Positions 20,766 to 31,263 of a DNA stretch of 64,000 nucleotides are shown here, piece by piece. Under the pieces are notes generated by a model, which saw only the letters and a list, made by a program, of their open reading frames with translations, made no database searches and was not told where the DNA came from. The position numbers and the translations under genes were made by a program. Each line of letters starts with the position of its first letter. Position 1 is the stretch's first letter. The stretch comes from Hydnum rufescens UP504 (taxonomy: Eukaryota; Basidiomycota; Agaricomycetes; Cantharellales; Hydnaceae), in the NCBI GenBank assembly GCA_014904985.1, contig MU128919.1, positions 19,879 through 83,878 of the forward strand, given 5' to 3'.

Positions 20766-21146
20766 CTAATGCTGATGTGGCTGTGCACTGCAAAATTCTG
20801 TTGAGGACAATTCTTGGTTTGAGTCTGGAGGCTGCAACTGCAATGAGATCAGTTGGAAAGGCCTTTATGGGTTTTTTATGAAGGTACTGCAATGATTGGG
20901 CTAATTTTTAGGCCATCCATGTCAAAAGATATGGTCAGCTTGTGCCGGATCTCTTACATAAGACAGTGATTACAGCCTGTGAGTTCTTCTCCGCATCTTC
21001 AATCTTCAAAAGATTGGTGCTTCTCAATACTTCCACTTATGTATGCTGAAAGCCATTGACAGGCAAGGAGTGTCAGGATCAAATTGACATTTGCTTCCAC
21101 CTAAGGACTTACCCATCAGAGTATCATTCTTCATCAACCCTATCAT

Positions 21147-21524
21147 ATGGCGCCTACTTCCTCAAATGCTCTTGTCTCCTCTCTTCCTCCATTCACTATG
21201 GGGGTTATTGTCATCCTTGCCATTATTGGCATTTCTCTTATTATTATTGCCCTCATTCTATCAGGCCTTGGCCAGTGGGATATGGGCTGGGTAGTCAACC
21301 AGTGGCAGCATTGGCGCCCTTGTCAGCACCTGTCGTTCCCTCGCTCCCCACATGAGTCCATGGAGTTGCCAATCCAGACTCCCCCTCCTCCTCCTCTACC
21401 CCCAGTCCCTGAATCCACATCACCTGTCCCAATCCATACTCCATCCACATCATTATGGTCCTTCGACACTTTGGACACCTTTGGAGTACCCAGGCGTACA
21501 CTGCCTTGGAAGTACATATGCTAA
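21147..21524 (+). CDS. Small single-pass membrane protein ORF of an LTR element
   Basis: A 125-codon ORF. Residues about 15-42 form one strongly hydrophobic segment (MGVIVILAIIGISLIIIAL), followed by a proline-rich tail (PPPPPLPPVPES near residue 75). The stop codon overlaps a purine-rich AAGGGGGA tract, and LTR2 begins immediately after, so the ORF is the last one of an LTR element. It sits where some retroelements keep an extra or envelope-like ORF, but no envelope feature other than the membrane segment is present. It is intact, unlike its surroundings. The upstream interval 20,765-21,147 shows no recognisable gag or pol. Confidence 0.4.
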   Translation: MAPTSSNALVSSLPPFTMGVIVILAIIGISLIIIALILSGLGQWDMGWVVNQWQHWRPCQHLSFPRSPHESMELPIQTPPPPPLPPVPESTSPVPIHTPSTSLWSFDTLDTFGVPRRTLPWKYIC

Positions 21525-21530
21525 GGGGGA

Positions 21531-21917
21531 TACATATGGAAGTTGGGGCATAGCCATGTGGAGGTGCGCACAGGATTCGTAACATGGCTGCATCAGCTTA
21601 GTGAGGCTTAGTGATGGTGGCTGTGGAGGCTGACTGATGGGCTGCGGAGCTGGCATTCTAGGAGGATCCGGAAGGTTATGGAAGACAGTGGAAGGCTCTG
21701 GAAGGTTGGAGGCTGTGTGCAGGAAATAGTATTTATAGCCCTTCGCAGTTGGGGGATCACCAGTTTCAATCTCTCAGGATTCCCACTGCGATAGGTGCGA
21801 GACTTGTGTGTCCCTTGTTGTGTGGTGTATACTCAGGATTCCCACTGCAATAGTGTGTGGTTAATTAATCTCTTTCCTCTTTCTGTTTGTGGCTTCAACG
21901 GCAGTGTCACCCTGACA
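21531..21917 (+). mobile_element. LTR2 (second LTR family)
   Basis: Follows a polypurine tract (21,523-21,530) and ends CTGACA. It contains a TATA-like AGTATTTATAGCCC near 21,727 and two copies of CAGGATTCCCACTGCRATAG. The 3' part recurs inverted at 18,470-18,675. The left boundary is inferred from the purine tract. Confidence 0.6.
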
Positions 21918-22439
21918 AGGAGGGGCTCTAGGCATGTGAGCTGTTCTTTCCAAATTAGGAAATTGTATTACATAACCAATACATTTGGAGAGCTCCAGAG
22001 TGCAAAATTGTCTGAACCTAAATTCATTCAACTGCATTGCTACAATTGGAAAGCACAAGGAAGTTGATTCCCAACATCACAAACTTTTCACATTATAACT
22101 TCTGATCACGGGTATATATGGACATTCTGAGACCAAGAAGTTATGGAAATACATCCTATCTACATGTGCTAGGTGGCCAAATAACACATAAGTGATCATG
22201 GCCAGCCTGGGAGAGGTGCACTTATTTTGAAATGGTTTGCTTCCAGAAGTGATGACTTTTGTATGTCACCTACCTTACAAACCAGTGGGGTATGTACATG
22301 AAATACCTACATTATATATAGTAAAAGGAGGGCAGCCATAGGATAGGCCAGACAAGTGGGGAGGGGTAGATTGAGCAGCACATGATGTACACTGTAGTTG
22401 ATAACCACCCATTTCAACAAACACATGAACCAGGGGCCC

Positions 22440-22610
22440 ACATGAAGGGGCAAATGAAGGCCTACACACCTGCCACAGCAATGCAAGAACCCATGCAGCC
22501 ATGAAGGCATGCAAACACACAAACCAGGGCCCATGTGAAGGGACAAATGAAGGCCCACATACCTGCTGCAGCAGATGTGTGTGAATCCAAGGTGTTAGAT
22601 TTTTAGCATA
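22440..22610 (+). repeat. Decayed relic of the hairpin-array element
   Basis: Two segments resemble exon ends of the foldback arrays: GGCCTACACACCTGCCACAGC near 22,460 and CCCACATACCTGCTGCAGCAG near 22,554. The second is followed after about 20 nt by CCAAGGTGTTAG, where intact units have AAG before a GTGAGT donor. CpG sites of the intact hairpin (CCCGC/GCGGG) appear here as TG or CA. Two adjacent copies about 90 bp apart suggest a dead array. Confidence 0.55.
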
Positions 22611-22699
22611 GGTGTAGGCCTACAGACTGTACTACTCCATATAATAGTATTATAATAATAAGCAAATAATCCTAATGCCCAATAACCCCAGATAGTCTG

Positions 22700-23060
22700 C
22701 TAAGTGTTGAGAAAGATGTCAATTTGACATCCAAAGATTGTCAATTGACATCAAAGAAAAAATAGGCCTGTTAGGATGACTAGATGAGGCATTTCTCCCA
22801 CCTATTAAGGCCTATCCAGTCTGCTGACTGAGGTGGGGAAGAAAAGTCAAAAAAAAACAAAAGTCACCAAGTGCAGTGGTGATTGACCCTGGGGATCAAT
22901 CACAAAGTTGCCCCTGGGTACTTGGTACTTTGTGCTCACATAAGCACCCAGACTCTCACAGTCTATTAAAAAAAAAAGTCACATAGAATTTTTGTGACTT
23001 TTTAGAATTGAGCACCACTAGTATCTATGTGCAAAAGATGGCCATGGATGGTGGGGAATG
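22700..23060. repeat. AT-rich interval with several short inverted repeats
   Basis: Includes GATGTCAATTTGACATC near 22,713 with a second GTCAATTGAC just after. GTGATTGACCC faces GGGGATCAATCAC near 22,881, nested in a wider ACCAAGTG...CACTTGGT-like pair. AAAAGTCAC faces GTGACTTTTT near 22,973. No ORF is supported. This is probably non-autonomous transposon debris. Confidence 0.6.
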
Positions 23061-24469
23061 TCAGAGGACTGATATTATTGTAGATAGTACCTGGATAATA
23101 GAAGTATATACAATATGTAAGAAGTCTGAAAACAAGTGGAGCAGTAGTACTTCTCAGCTTACCTCAGTCTCATATTAGAGGACTGAGGAAAGCCTTTGGG
23201 TGTATCCAATAACCTATACAGGTGGATGAGGAATGGGATATAAAAGGAAGGTGTTTCATAAAAGGAGAAATCTCCGAGAAAGGCAGTCGGCTTAGCCTTG
23301 ATCTCCAACAGGGAATTGGGGTGTCTAGAGGGTAAATGGCAATTACATGGTGGCAGCAATGTGACCCATATGAAATAGTAGGCTTTGATTGCCAAAAATC
23401 AATTTCTATTTCACACTCTGACTGTTAAGGAAGTACCCGAGATCAAGATGGGTGGTTTATATTGGGCCGGGGGCGATGCGGCTGAATCTGGGGATGGAAC
23501 AACATTTACATAAAAACTTGGGGCGGTATTCAGGTTCTGCCATGCCCAGCATAAATGCACCGCCCGAGAGGCCAGTCGTGGCCATAACGTGTCAATATTT
23601 TCAGAGAAGGTCCCAGGACACCGGCTCATGACGCATGTGTACACTCCCCTGACTCTGATAATGCCACTGCTTGCAAACCTTGACTCACCTGTCATCATCA
23701 TCTGGATCGCTCGACAAGCCCCTAGGACTCCTTAATTAATCGAGCTCTATTTTTCAAACTCCGATCCCAAGATTGAATACGGGAATAACGCCAGTAGCTC
23801 GCATGCAACATGGACATATATGGGTTGAGTGTAAGGTCCCACATTTGCTGTTATTGCATCGGGGTTGTCAAGGCTGCAGATATGTTTCTATAGAAGCCCC
23901 TTTGTTATAGTGCGTTAGTCTCGGTAGATGCCGTACTAATATACCGTTATTCAATTTTCATCTTCCGACACTTGCCGGGTACGCAATTGAGTCAATAGCG
24001 GGCTTGTTCGGATGAACTTGGCAATACATCTTAATTTGAAAGGGTAAATTGAATGTTCCTGCTGCAATTGCAGGACTAGGAGATATTGTACGGACCATGC
24101 GTCTGTGTGTATCTAGGCTCGCGGCCGTCCTGTCGTTCAAAACAACGCACAAATATACGTGTATATCGGAAGCGATGTCTCACAGCCCAAAGGCGAAACC
24201 TTTGATCCCACTTGAACAGGCAATCTCGGCGAAATGTCACCGAGCACAGTAAGAACAAAGAAAACAGAGCGACTGATGGTGGCCAGGAACGGCAAGAATA
24301 TATGCAATGTACCAACACGCAGGGGTATGTCTGTACAGTAACCGCCACAGGTGGCCCGCTGGTGGCCCCGTTCGACAGCCTGACAACCCTAACTCGGCTC
24401 GCTGGGGGAATTCCAAGGTATGGGGCGGAACGAGCCTTTCAGGGCGGCGATAATCGGCCCTTGCATCCT
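23061..24469. other. Transition to host DNA, no gene recognised
   Basis: CpG content rises sharply near 23,450, which marks the end of the repeat-rich half. Short open frames exist on both strands, but none shows a domain, a convincing start and splice pattern, or unusual length. Confidence 0.5.
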
Positions 24470-26640
24470 ATGAGAATAGATCGCTAACGGCTGCCTCTGG
24501 TGTGTTGCTACTTTCACCTCTTTGATAGTCGCCAAGTAATGTCGCTAGTTTGCGAAACCCTCTTACTGCGTTAGATCTGTCGTCAGTAAGCTCATAGAAT
24601 GAAATATTAGGACCAATCGCGTACGCCGGGTAGAATACGTGCGGCTCATGTCGAGCAATGTATCTAAGAGTGTCGCAAGAGCCTCTTCCGCCCTGACGCA
24701 AAGTAGAATTTGGTCCGGGGTTTGTCGCATACGATTCCGATGCAGTTCCACCACCAGTGTTTCACATCCACAGTATATAGGTATCTTAGCGAAGGAATTA
24801 ATGTTCGTGAACTCGGTGAACATGCAATTACAACTGTGAGAATAGTATCTCACCATTACGGCCGGCGGCACGTGTATTCGCAAAAGGACTCCAGAGGGGC
24901 GAAGGCGCGTGCAAAGACGAGACATTGCGTACGCAGCATCTATTGTCTTCTGCAGAGCCTGTGGTTCAATTCGGGTGAGGGAGTTGTATAGGGTGATGGT
25001 GCATGCATGATAAACAAAGGAGATCCATGTCAAATGTGGGTTGCAGGGGCTGAATATTTCGAGAGGCTCTATCCCGGCAGGGTCGTCCAATGGGGGGAAT
25101 GTGTTCAAGAGAGCGGTGTGCGCTGCGACGATTTGCCTGCGGTAATCCACCGCCGACCGACCCTCTCTTTCTGCTGAGATAGATTACCTTCAGCAAACTG
25201 CATGCGAAATAAGTACCTGTACGTACGAGGAGTGGATGTGGAATCCGGGAATGAGGTGAGGTGGCGAATAGCCCGAAAGAGGGTGAAAACTTTCGTTTTG
25301 AGTATGAGTACATTAGTGTTGTAATCCTTCAAATAGACATCGAGATATGCTTCTCAGGAAATAGAAATGAAATAACCAACCATAGGCAGGCTAGGGGAGA
25401 ACAGAACATCAAGGGTTGTGAGGCTCTGGGCTTCCATCAGCAGGTGTTGCAAAAGAAATCGAAAAATTATGACAAACCTCCTCCGGAACAGAGGATGGGA
25501 GCCCCGTATACGTCGCAGTAATCGTGGTCGTGAGACTTGCGGCATACCATAGGCAATTCGGAAGGTCACATTCAATTTCGTGTGCAGAATTTGCCTGAAT
25601 CGAGTGGGTATATGGTGGGGACCCTTTATGGAGACCCAACTCTGCGGCGAGTTTTCCGGCCAGCCACGCGGTGTGATTCGCTTCTGCCAGCTTCCCAGAT
25701 CGCGCAAGATATCCCGTCAGAATAACGCGAGCCCAGATCAACTGGGTTGGTCGGTCTTGACTCGCAACAGGATCGTACAAGTGTGCGCGGGTCCGAGCAA
25801 GGAACACGGTCTCGAAATCGGCCATGGGGCCGCCTCCAATCTGACACGCGATGAGAAAAATGGCATACAAGAGAGCGGGGTGGATTGCGAGAGGGGAATA
25901 CGGAGGGAGATATACGCGTTTGAGAAAAGCGGGGACTTGGATGTGGAAGAGCAGTTGCCCCCGAAATGGGAGAAATATCCGTACTCTGAAGTTATACATC
26001 AGGTACCGAAATCTGGTTTGGGCTTGGGGCTTACAGATAATCCCCCAGTTCTGCAGTAACATCAGTCTCCGAGTCCCATCGACGAAGACACTCTTCAACA
26101 ACAGTGCGAGACACGACAGATTGGTAGCCATCTTCGAGGACTTCCTGTTTAACAGAGCCACTGGGAAGTTCGGCTGGCCAATGAGAAGGGTGAAGGTATA
26201 TGGGCAGAAACGATCCAGGATGAGCGGGACGCTTCTGTTCCTCCTTCCCACTGTTGGAAAAGTCGATTAGATCTTGGAAGATGGCAGCGATGTCTCTCCC
26301 GAAGCTGGGTGGAACGGACATCCCGTTGAAAGGTGGTAATATGGAGACTTTCAATAAGCCACAGGATCATTTAAAATAGCTTGATTCCTACCGGTCACAT
26401 TACGATCACCAAAATTGGGCACATAAACGCCCCCACCGACCCTTACGCACTCTTCGACGTCGTCTGTAGGCCCCCTTTTGGATCTTCGGAGGGTGGGATC
26501 TGGCTCGACAGCGCCGGGGAATTAATAATCTCTTCTGAGGCAGTGCCGACAACACCGAAACCATGTGGATTTTTGCCCAGGTGGTCGCTAGACCCCTGAC
26601 ACGCCCGACAGTCCACGAGAGGTTAGCGACTCGTAACCAC
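24470..26640 (-). CDS. Fungal-specific transcription factor (Fungal_trans-type middle homology region)
   Basis: Minus-strand multi-exon gene. Exon pieces read SVVSRTVVEECLRRWDSETD near 26,100, then after an intron of about 50 nt (donor GTAAGC near 26,030) LPFRGQLLFHIQVP, RVYLPPYSPLAIHPALLYA and QIGGGPMADFETVFLARTR. That order (helix, then a LPP...IHP.LL.A motif, then an RTR helix) is typical of the middle homology region of Zn(II)2Cys6 regulators. A later exon (25,150-24,860) has PHLTWISFVYHACTITLYN, matching the C-terminal half of the domain. Several introns are visible by GT/AG. The N-terminal zinc cluster was not found with confidence, so the start is uncertain and the factor may be truncated. 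The target pathway cannot be told. Confidence 0.7.
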
Positions 26641-26649
26641 ATAAGGAAG

Positions 26650-28560
26650 TCCCCTGTAGTATACTCGTGCTCAGAGTTATGTATCCCTCCGCACGCACTA
26701 TAATATTTCCAGGGTGAGTCTTAGTACTAGTTCCCCCCCCCCAAAAGGGAAGAAAACCCGCAGACACAGACGCGAAATTAAGAAATAGATCCGATTCTGC
26801 TAGGATCTGCGCAATACAAATCGGATTTTCTCATAGAGCAAACTTCTCAATCCACAGACGTTGCAAGCCTCACTCAAATGTGGAGAATTTCGAATATCGG
26901 AGATGATCATCGGAAGTCCGGCCAAGCCTGGATCCCGGATCACCGAACTGTTAGCCCCATACATCTTGCAATCTCCAGGATCTCGTACCAAAAAAAGCAA
27001 TGACATCGGCGGTCGGTATAAGCTGTTGGTGCAGCGTGCGTAGAATGGCTATGAGGGTATCATCCTTGGTACAAGACATCACGAAGAGTGCTCTTGAGGA
27101 GAGTGGCATATTCTTCCTCTCCATCCCAAACAATTTTCAGGTCACGCGATCGGCCGCTTATGCCCAGCGCCTCCAGGGGTGTGAGAGTGAGAGGCTGGGA
27201 ATTGAAATTTCCTCCGCCCGAGGCATACATTTCCTAGTTAGTGGTGTCACTTTTGCCAATGCTGATTCATTGTGTGAAATTCCTACTTGTTTTGAAGCAT
27301 CTCACAAAGGCGGGGGGTGTTACTGGGGTGTTGAGTTGCGGTGCCGGACCAATTAGACCATTTTTCATTTAATTCAAACTCCGACAACAGGGAATATGGA
27401 ATATTAAATTTCCGTCGCAAAGAATGCTAGGGTCATAGCACATGGATGGGAGGCACGCTACTGTAGCGGCGCAGAAATGGCGACAAGCTCCCCCATTTCC
27501 AACTTGGCTAGGTAACCATGCAATATAATCTATTGTGGGTACCCAAGCAAGTCAAAACTTGGCAGAGCGTACTCTGCTGATCTGGGCTCCGATAAGCCTC
27601 GGAGCCAGAAAAAAACCGTTGCGACCTAAGCCTAACAGTATTGTTTCCGTGATCAATCCCTTCTCACTTGACATCGATATATCCAAGACTGCAAGCTCAG
27701 GGTGAAGATGATGATTACAGGAAAATAGACAGTGCGCTCTCTAGGAGTCGGGGAGTTGAGGGTTTGAGATCCTTACAGTAACACTCCATAGATATGGTTC
27801 AGGAAGTTGTTTTATTTTAGGAGCTTTGAACCAACCGAGGCCAAAAATTCCTAGGGGGCTTGCATAGGTCCTCCTAGCACCCATCATTTGGGACTTGGCT
27901 GCTCCCGGCAGATCACCCTGTCTGCTATGAGCAATGGGCATTGTCAATGATTTCCCCGAAGGTCGGGAGTGTGATCCATCACTGAATGATGAGATCATAA
28001 GAATCTTCAGTTGTGAGTATGCAATCTCCCCTTGATTATGTAATATGTTGTATAACCTGAGGATTCCAGACAGTAATCCCAGCTCTTGCTCCTGGCCCCC
28101 TTCTGAGACTGTCTGTTCAACATGTGGGCCCATGCTCAGCTATGATAGCAGACCCATAAGTCCTCCTTGAAACCAGAGACATCCATCTCCCTGACCTAGT
28201 CAGGAACACCAGCCTCTAAAGAACATGCTTCTGGATATTTTTGAGATTCTCTTTACTGTAGGGGGATGCTTGGGACTGTCTTCATCCCAGTCATTTCCAT
28301 CTCCCTAAGACATCCTCACAAATTAACAAGCAATACAGTTTCTTACTGGCTTCGCATCTATTCAAAGGGGTCCCAGACTAGGCTCAGACCAGGTCACAGA
28401 CCCCTGCTAGTCACCCCCATCAGCCATATGCATGCTGTTCTCTCAGATGCTTGGAATGAATTTTTCTCTACCATTGAATACCTGATTCAGTGTGAGCGCG
28501 GGACGCATCGCTCACCCTTCTCCACTCCTTCCAATATATTCTAATACTCATAGATGCTCT
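26650..28560. other. Unresolved interval between transcription factor and Hsp70 relic
   Basis: Minus-strand stretches near 27,130-26,800 (with AILRTLHQQLIPTADVIAFF) and 28,133-27,741 look mildly coding but show no recognised domain and no continuous model. Candidate splice sites are ambiguous. It could hold gene fragments or an old mobile element. Confidence 0.3.
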
Positions 28561-29149
28561 GCCAGAGTCTGGGCTACACTACAATAGCCTCTGTTCCCCG
28601 TAAGACTCCGCTTGCTTCCGTTTCCACAGACCTCCGCCACCAACTAGTCCCATCCTCCCTGGCGTTGCATCGCGAAATTCACAAGCGTGGAAAGTCCACC
28701 AACCTCCATCATCTGCAAGCACCCCCTCCAGGACTTGGCGCACAAAATTGCCCACGACTTCAAGTTGTGACTGTTCACCAACTGATTGGACGCAACCCTG
28801 GTCGAACGCCTGGTCGAAGAAGACTTGGTGATCGTCGCCACGTGTGCTACACTCTAAACCAAGTCTCGTGCTGTGGAGTCAGTGCCCTGGCTCACGCATG
28901 ACATCCGCCCCTTTTCCGGGCGAATGTCTGGTACTCCTGTCGGGTTCTGTGTCCAGAATCAACAGTGTATTGTTTGTTTTGGCGCGAAGGATTACTGTAG
29001 CTCGTGCAACTGAAGGGCCCTCTGATTCTTTGAAATAACCCAGATTTGGGGCGCGAAAGGTACGAGGGCGCCCCTCGTTGGCTGCGTTCTGGGACTTGCT
29101 CAGGCCCAGCAATGCAATGGCGATGGCAACGACATCGGAGACGAGAACG

Positions 29150-30090
29150 ATGCATCGCGCTAGCCACGATCACCGCGGTATCGAAAGTGCAGATGAATGC
29201 CCCCAGCGCCAAGAAACCAAGCGCTCCAAAGCACGCCGGTGTTATCGTGGGTCTCAACGTCCTCAGCGTCATTAATGAGCCTACCAGTCTAGACAAGAAT
29301 ATCTGGTGAGCACAACGCCCTCGTCTTCAATCTTTCCGGGGGAACTTTGATGTCTTTCTTTTGACCAGCGAGGAAGGCGTCTTCGAGGTCAACCCATCGT
29401 GGATGATGAGGGCTTTTACAACTGACTTGTCCATTACATTACCCAAGGATTTCAGTGCAAACACGAGAACGGCAAGCTCGCTCTTGTGTTGATGTTCCTT
29501 TCCTCCACGAATGTTCGCTCTCTTCATCGGCTCCGCGTGGCTTGGGAACGCTCCGAGTATACGCTCCCCTCAGCCGCCCAGACTTTGATCGACATCGACT
29601 CCCACTTCGAGGGCATTGACTCTCCCCCGAGCGCGCTTAAACAGCTTTTCGGCAACCTCTTTCGCGATAACCCTAAGCCTGTCGAGAAAGTCCCGGGGGA
29701 TGCCAAGATTGACAAGTCCAATATGTGCGAGATCGTCTTGGACGGTAGGTCCGCGCGAATTCCTGACATCATCGAGCTTGTGTCCGACTTCATTAACAGC
29801 AACAAGTCATCAACCCGAATGGGGCTGTCGCTTATGATGCTGCCGCTCAAGCCTCTACCTTGTGCCTTGGAAACGACTCAAGATCTCCTGCTTCTTGACG
29901 TCGGACGCCTCTCACTGGTACCGCCACACTTATTAAGCGGAACATGGCGCGTATTTTTCACACCCATGCAGCGTCTGATCAGTAATTATTCGCAGAAGGG
30001 ACCATGCCGACGAAGTGCTTAGACATGTTCCCCGCGACCTCGGACGACCGGTCTGTAGACGTGCAAAGAATGCACGATACTTGCTCGCTC
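29150..30090 (+). pseudogene. Hsp70 (DnaK family) pseudogene fragment
   Basis: Consecutive pieces match cytosolic Hsp70 in order. HAGVIVGLNVLSVINEPT (29,221-29,280) stands for KDAGVIAGLNVLRIINEPT. FDVFLLTSEEGVFEVN follows near 29,350, then LPSAAQTLIDIDSHFEGID near 29,570-29,630, PVEKVPGDAKIDKSN near 29,680, EIVLDGRSARIPDIIELVSDF near 29,730-29,795, QDLLLLD near 29,880 and MPTKCLDMFPATSDD near 30,004. Frames change at several points, the AAIAYG segment after NEPT is missing, and the first part of the ATPase domain and most of the peptide-binding domain are absent. It cannot encode a working chaperone. Similarity is strong enough that an intact paralogue should exist elsewhere in the genome. 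Confidence 0.85.
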
Positions 30091-30578
30091 CAGAAGCCAG
30101 TTGAACAAGTAGGTAGCACGGCCTAGGCACTACTCTTAAGCAAGCACGACAGGAATATCACTGTAGTTCGTAGCTTGTCCCCTATTCGTTACCATGAAGT
30201 CTGCGGAGCAGGTCCTTCATAATACCGGGGAGCTCTTAACAATATCACAATCACTTCAATTTCCTTTTCACACGCAGCTCGATACGCTGTGCTAAAATAT
30301 TCCATCGATCGAGATATTCCATCGCAAGCATGAAGGTATGAATCATGCATTGGAACATCGTGGTTCATCCTTTTTGTGAATTGTGAGTTTTGAAGCTATG
30401 GGGGACGACTCGATGATGGCGTAGCAGGATGTGGTTCCTCTTCTGGGGAGCTGGCGACCGAATCGCTTCCCACAGCCACGGCTCACGGGCCCCTTGACCC
30501 TCCGCATCATCATCATCATCATCATTTAATTCTAAGGGCCCAATATTCAATTAGTAAAGATGTATGATGCGGTACGCG
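30091..30578. other. Intergenic, no gene seen
   Basis: No supported ORF. A short (CAT)n run of about seven units lies at 30,505-30,525. The 3' flank of MIA40 falls at the right end. Confidence 0.5.
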
Positions 30579-31179
30579 TTACGATGATTGACCTTCTCCG
30601 TAGACATCTGGATGTCGTCTAAAACAATCCTGCATATTCTTGAATTTCTCCACGCAGTCTACTCCCTTGGGCTCCTTTTCCGAGAAGACAAAACATGAGA
30701 ATGCTTCACGGAACTCAGGACCACAAGGGCCATGAGCCATTCCACCAAGGCAAGAGCAGTCCCAATTTATTTCGCCCGTTTCTGGGTTAAACGCTCCCTC
30801 ATTACCCGACGCTTTCCCACTCTCTCCAGACTCGTCGCCGTCCGTAGAACGGGGCTCGGGGTCTGGAGAGGAAGTAGGTTTGTCTTCTGGAGGATCGTTC
30901 ACCCATATAGATCGAGTACGACGCGCTGAAATATCCACATAGATTGGGTCCTCAAAAGAAGGTACTTAGGGAAACGAAGAAGATGGTGGAAAGCGAACCT
31001 GGGCTTCCCGAATCCAATGCTATAGGACGGTCAAACGGAAAGTACAGGTAGGTAAGGGTGACCCCAGTTGTGCCGGCCACAGCCAATCTCGCGCGAGATC
31101 TTGATAAACCAGACATCCCACGGCGCGAAAAGGCAAAAGCATGCCTCATGGGAGATAGTGTACCCAAGCTAGGGCGCAT
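30579..31179 (-). CDS. MIA40: Mitochondrial intermembrane space import and assembly protein 40
   Basis: MIA40 oxidises small cysteine-rich proteins entering the mitochondrial intermembrane space. Exon 1 (31,179 to about 31,000) encodes a presequence rich in Arg/Ser and then a hydrophobic anchor ([18 protein letters not shown]), as in fungal membrane-anchored Mia40. After an unusually short intron (about 34 nt, donor GTTCGC), exon 2 encodes an acidic linker and the core domain: [31 protein letters not shown] and [19 protein letters not shown]. The twin CX9C motifs are complete. The redox site reads CSC rather than the usual CPC, one C-to-T change away. The gene is divergent from BOS1, 84 bp away. 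About 185 residues, normal for a short Mia40. Confidence 0.92.
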
Positions 31180-31263
31180 TTTCGAGGATGAGAAATCGCT
31201 TTATGGAGGATTATTCCGCGGCAATGGCCGAAACCACGTATGTAAGCGCGGCGCCCAACTGCA
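31180..31263. promoter_or_regulatory. Shared divergent promoter between MIA40 and BOS1
   Basis: Only 84 bp separate the two start codons. No TATA box is visible. Both genes' upstream signals must lie here or reach into the neighbouring coding region. Confidence 0.6.

Noticed and set aside
27741..28133. Minus-strand ORF of 130 codons
   Set aside because: No domain, no neighbouring exons, and composition typical of random high-GC sequence; left as unresolved.
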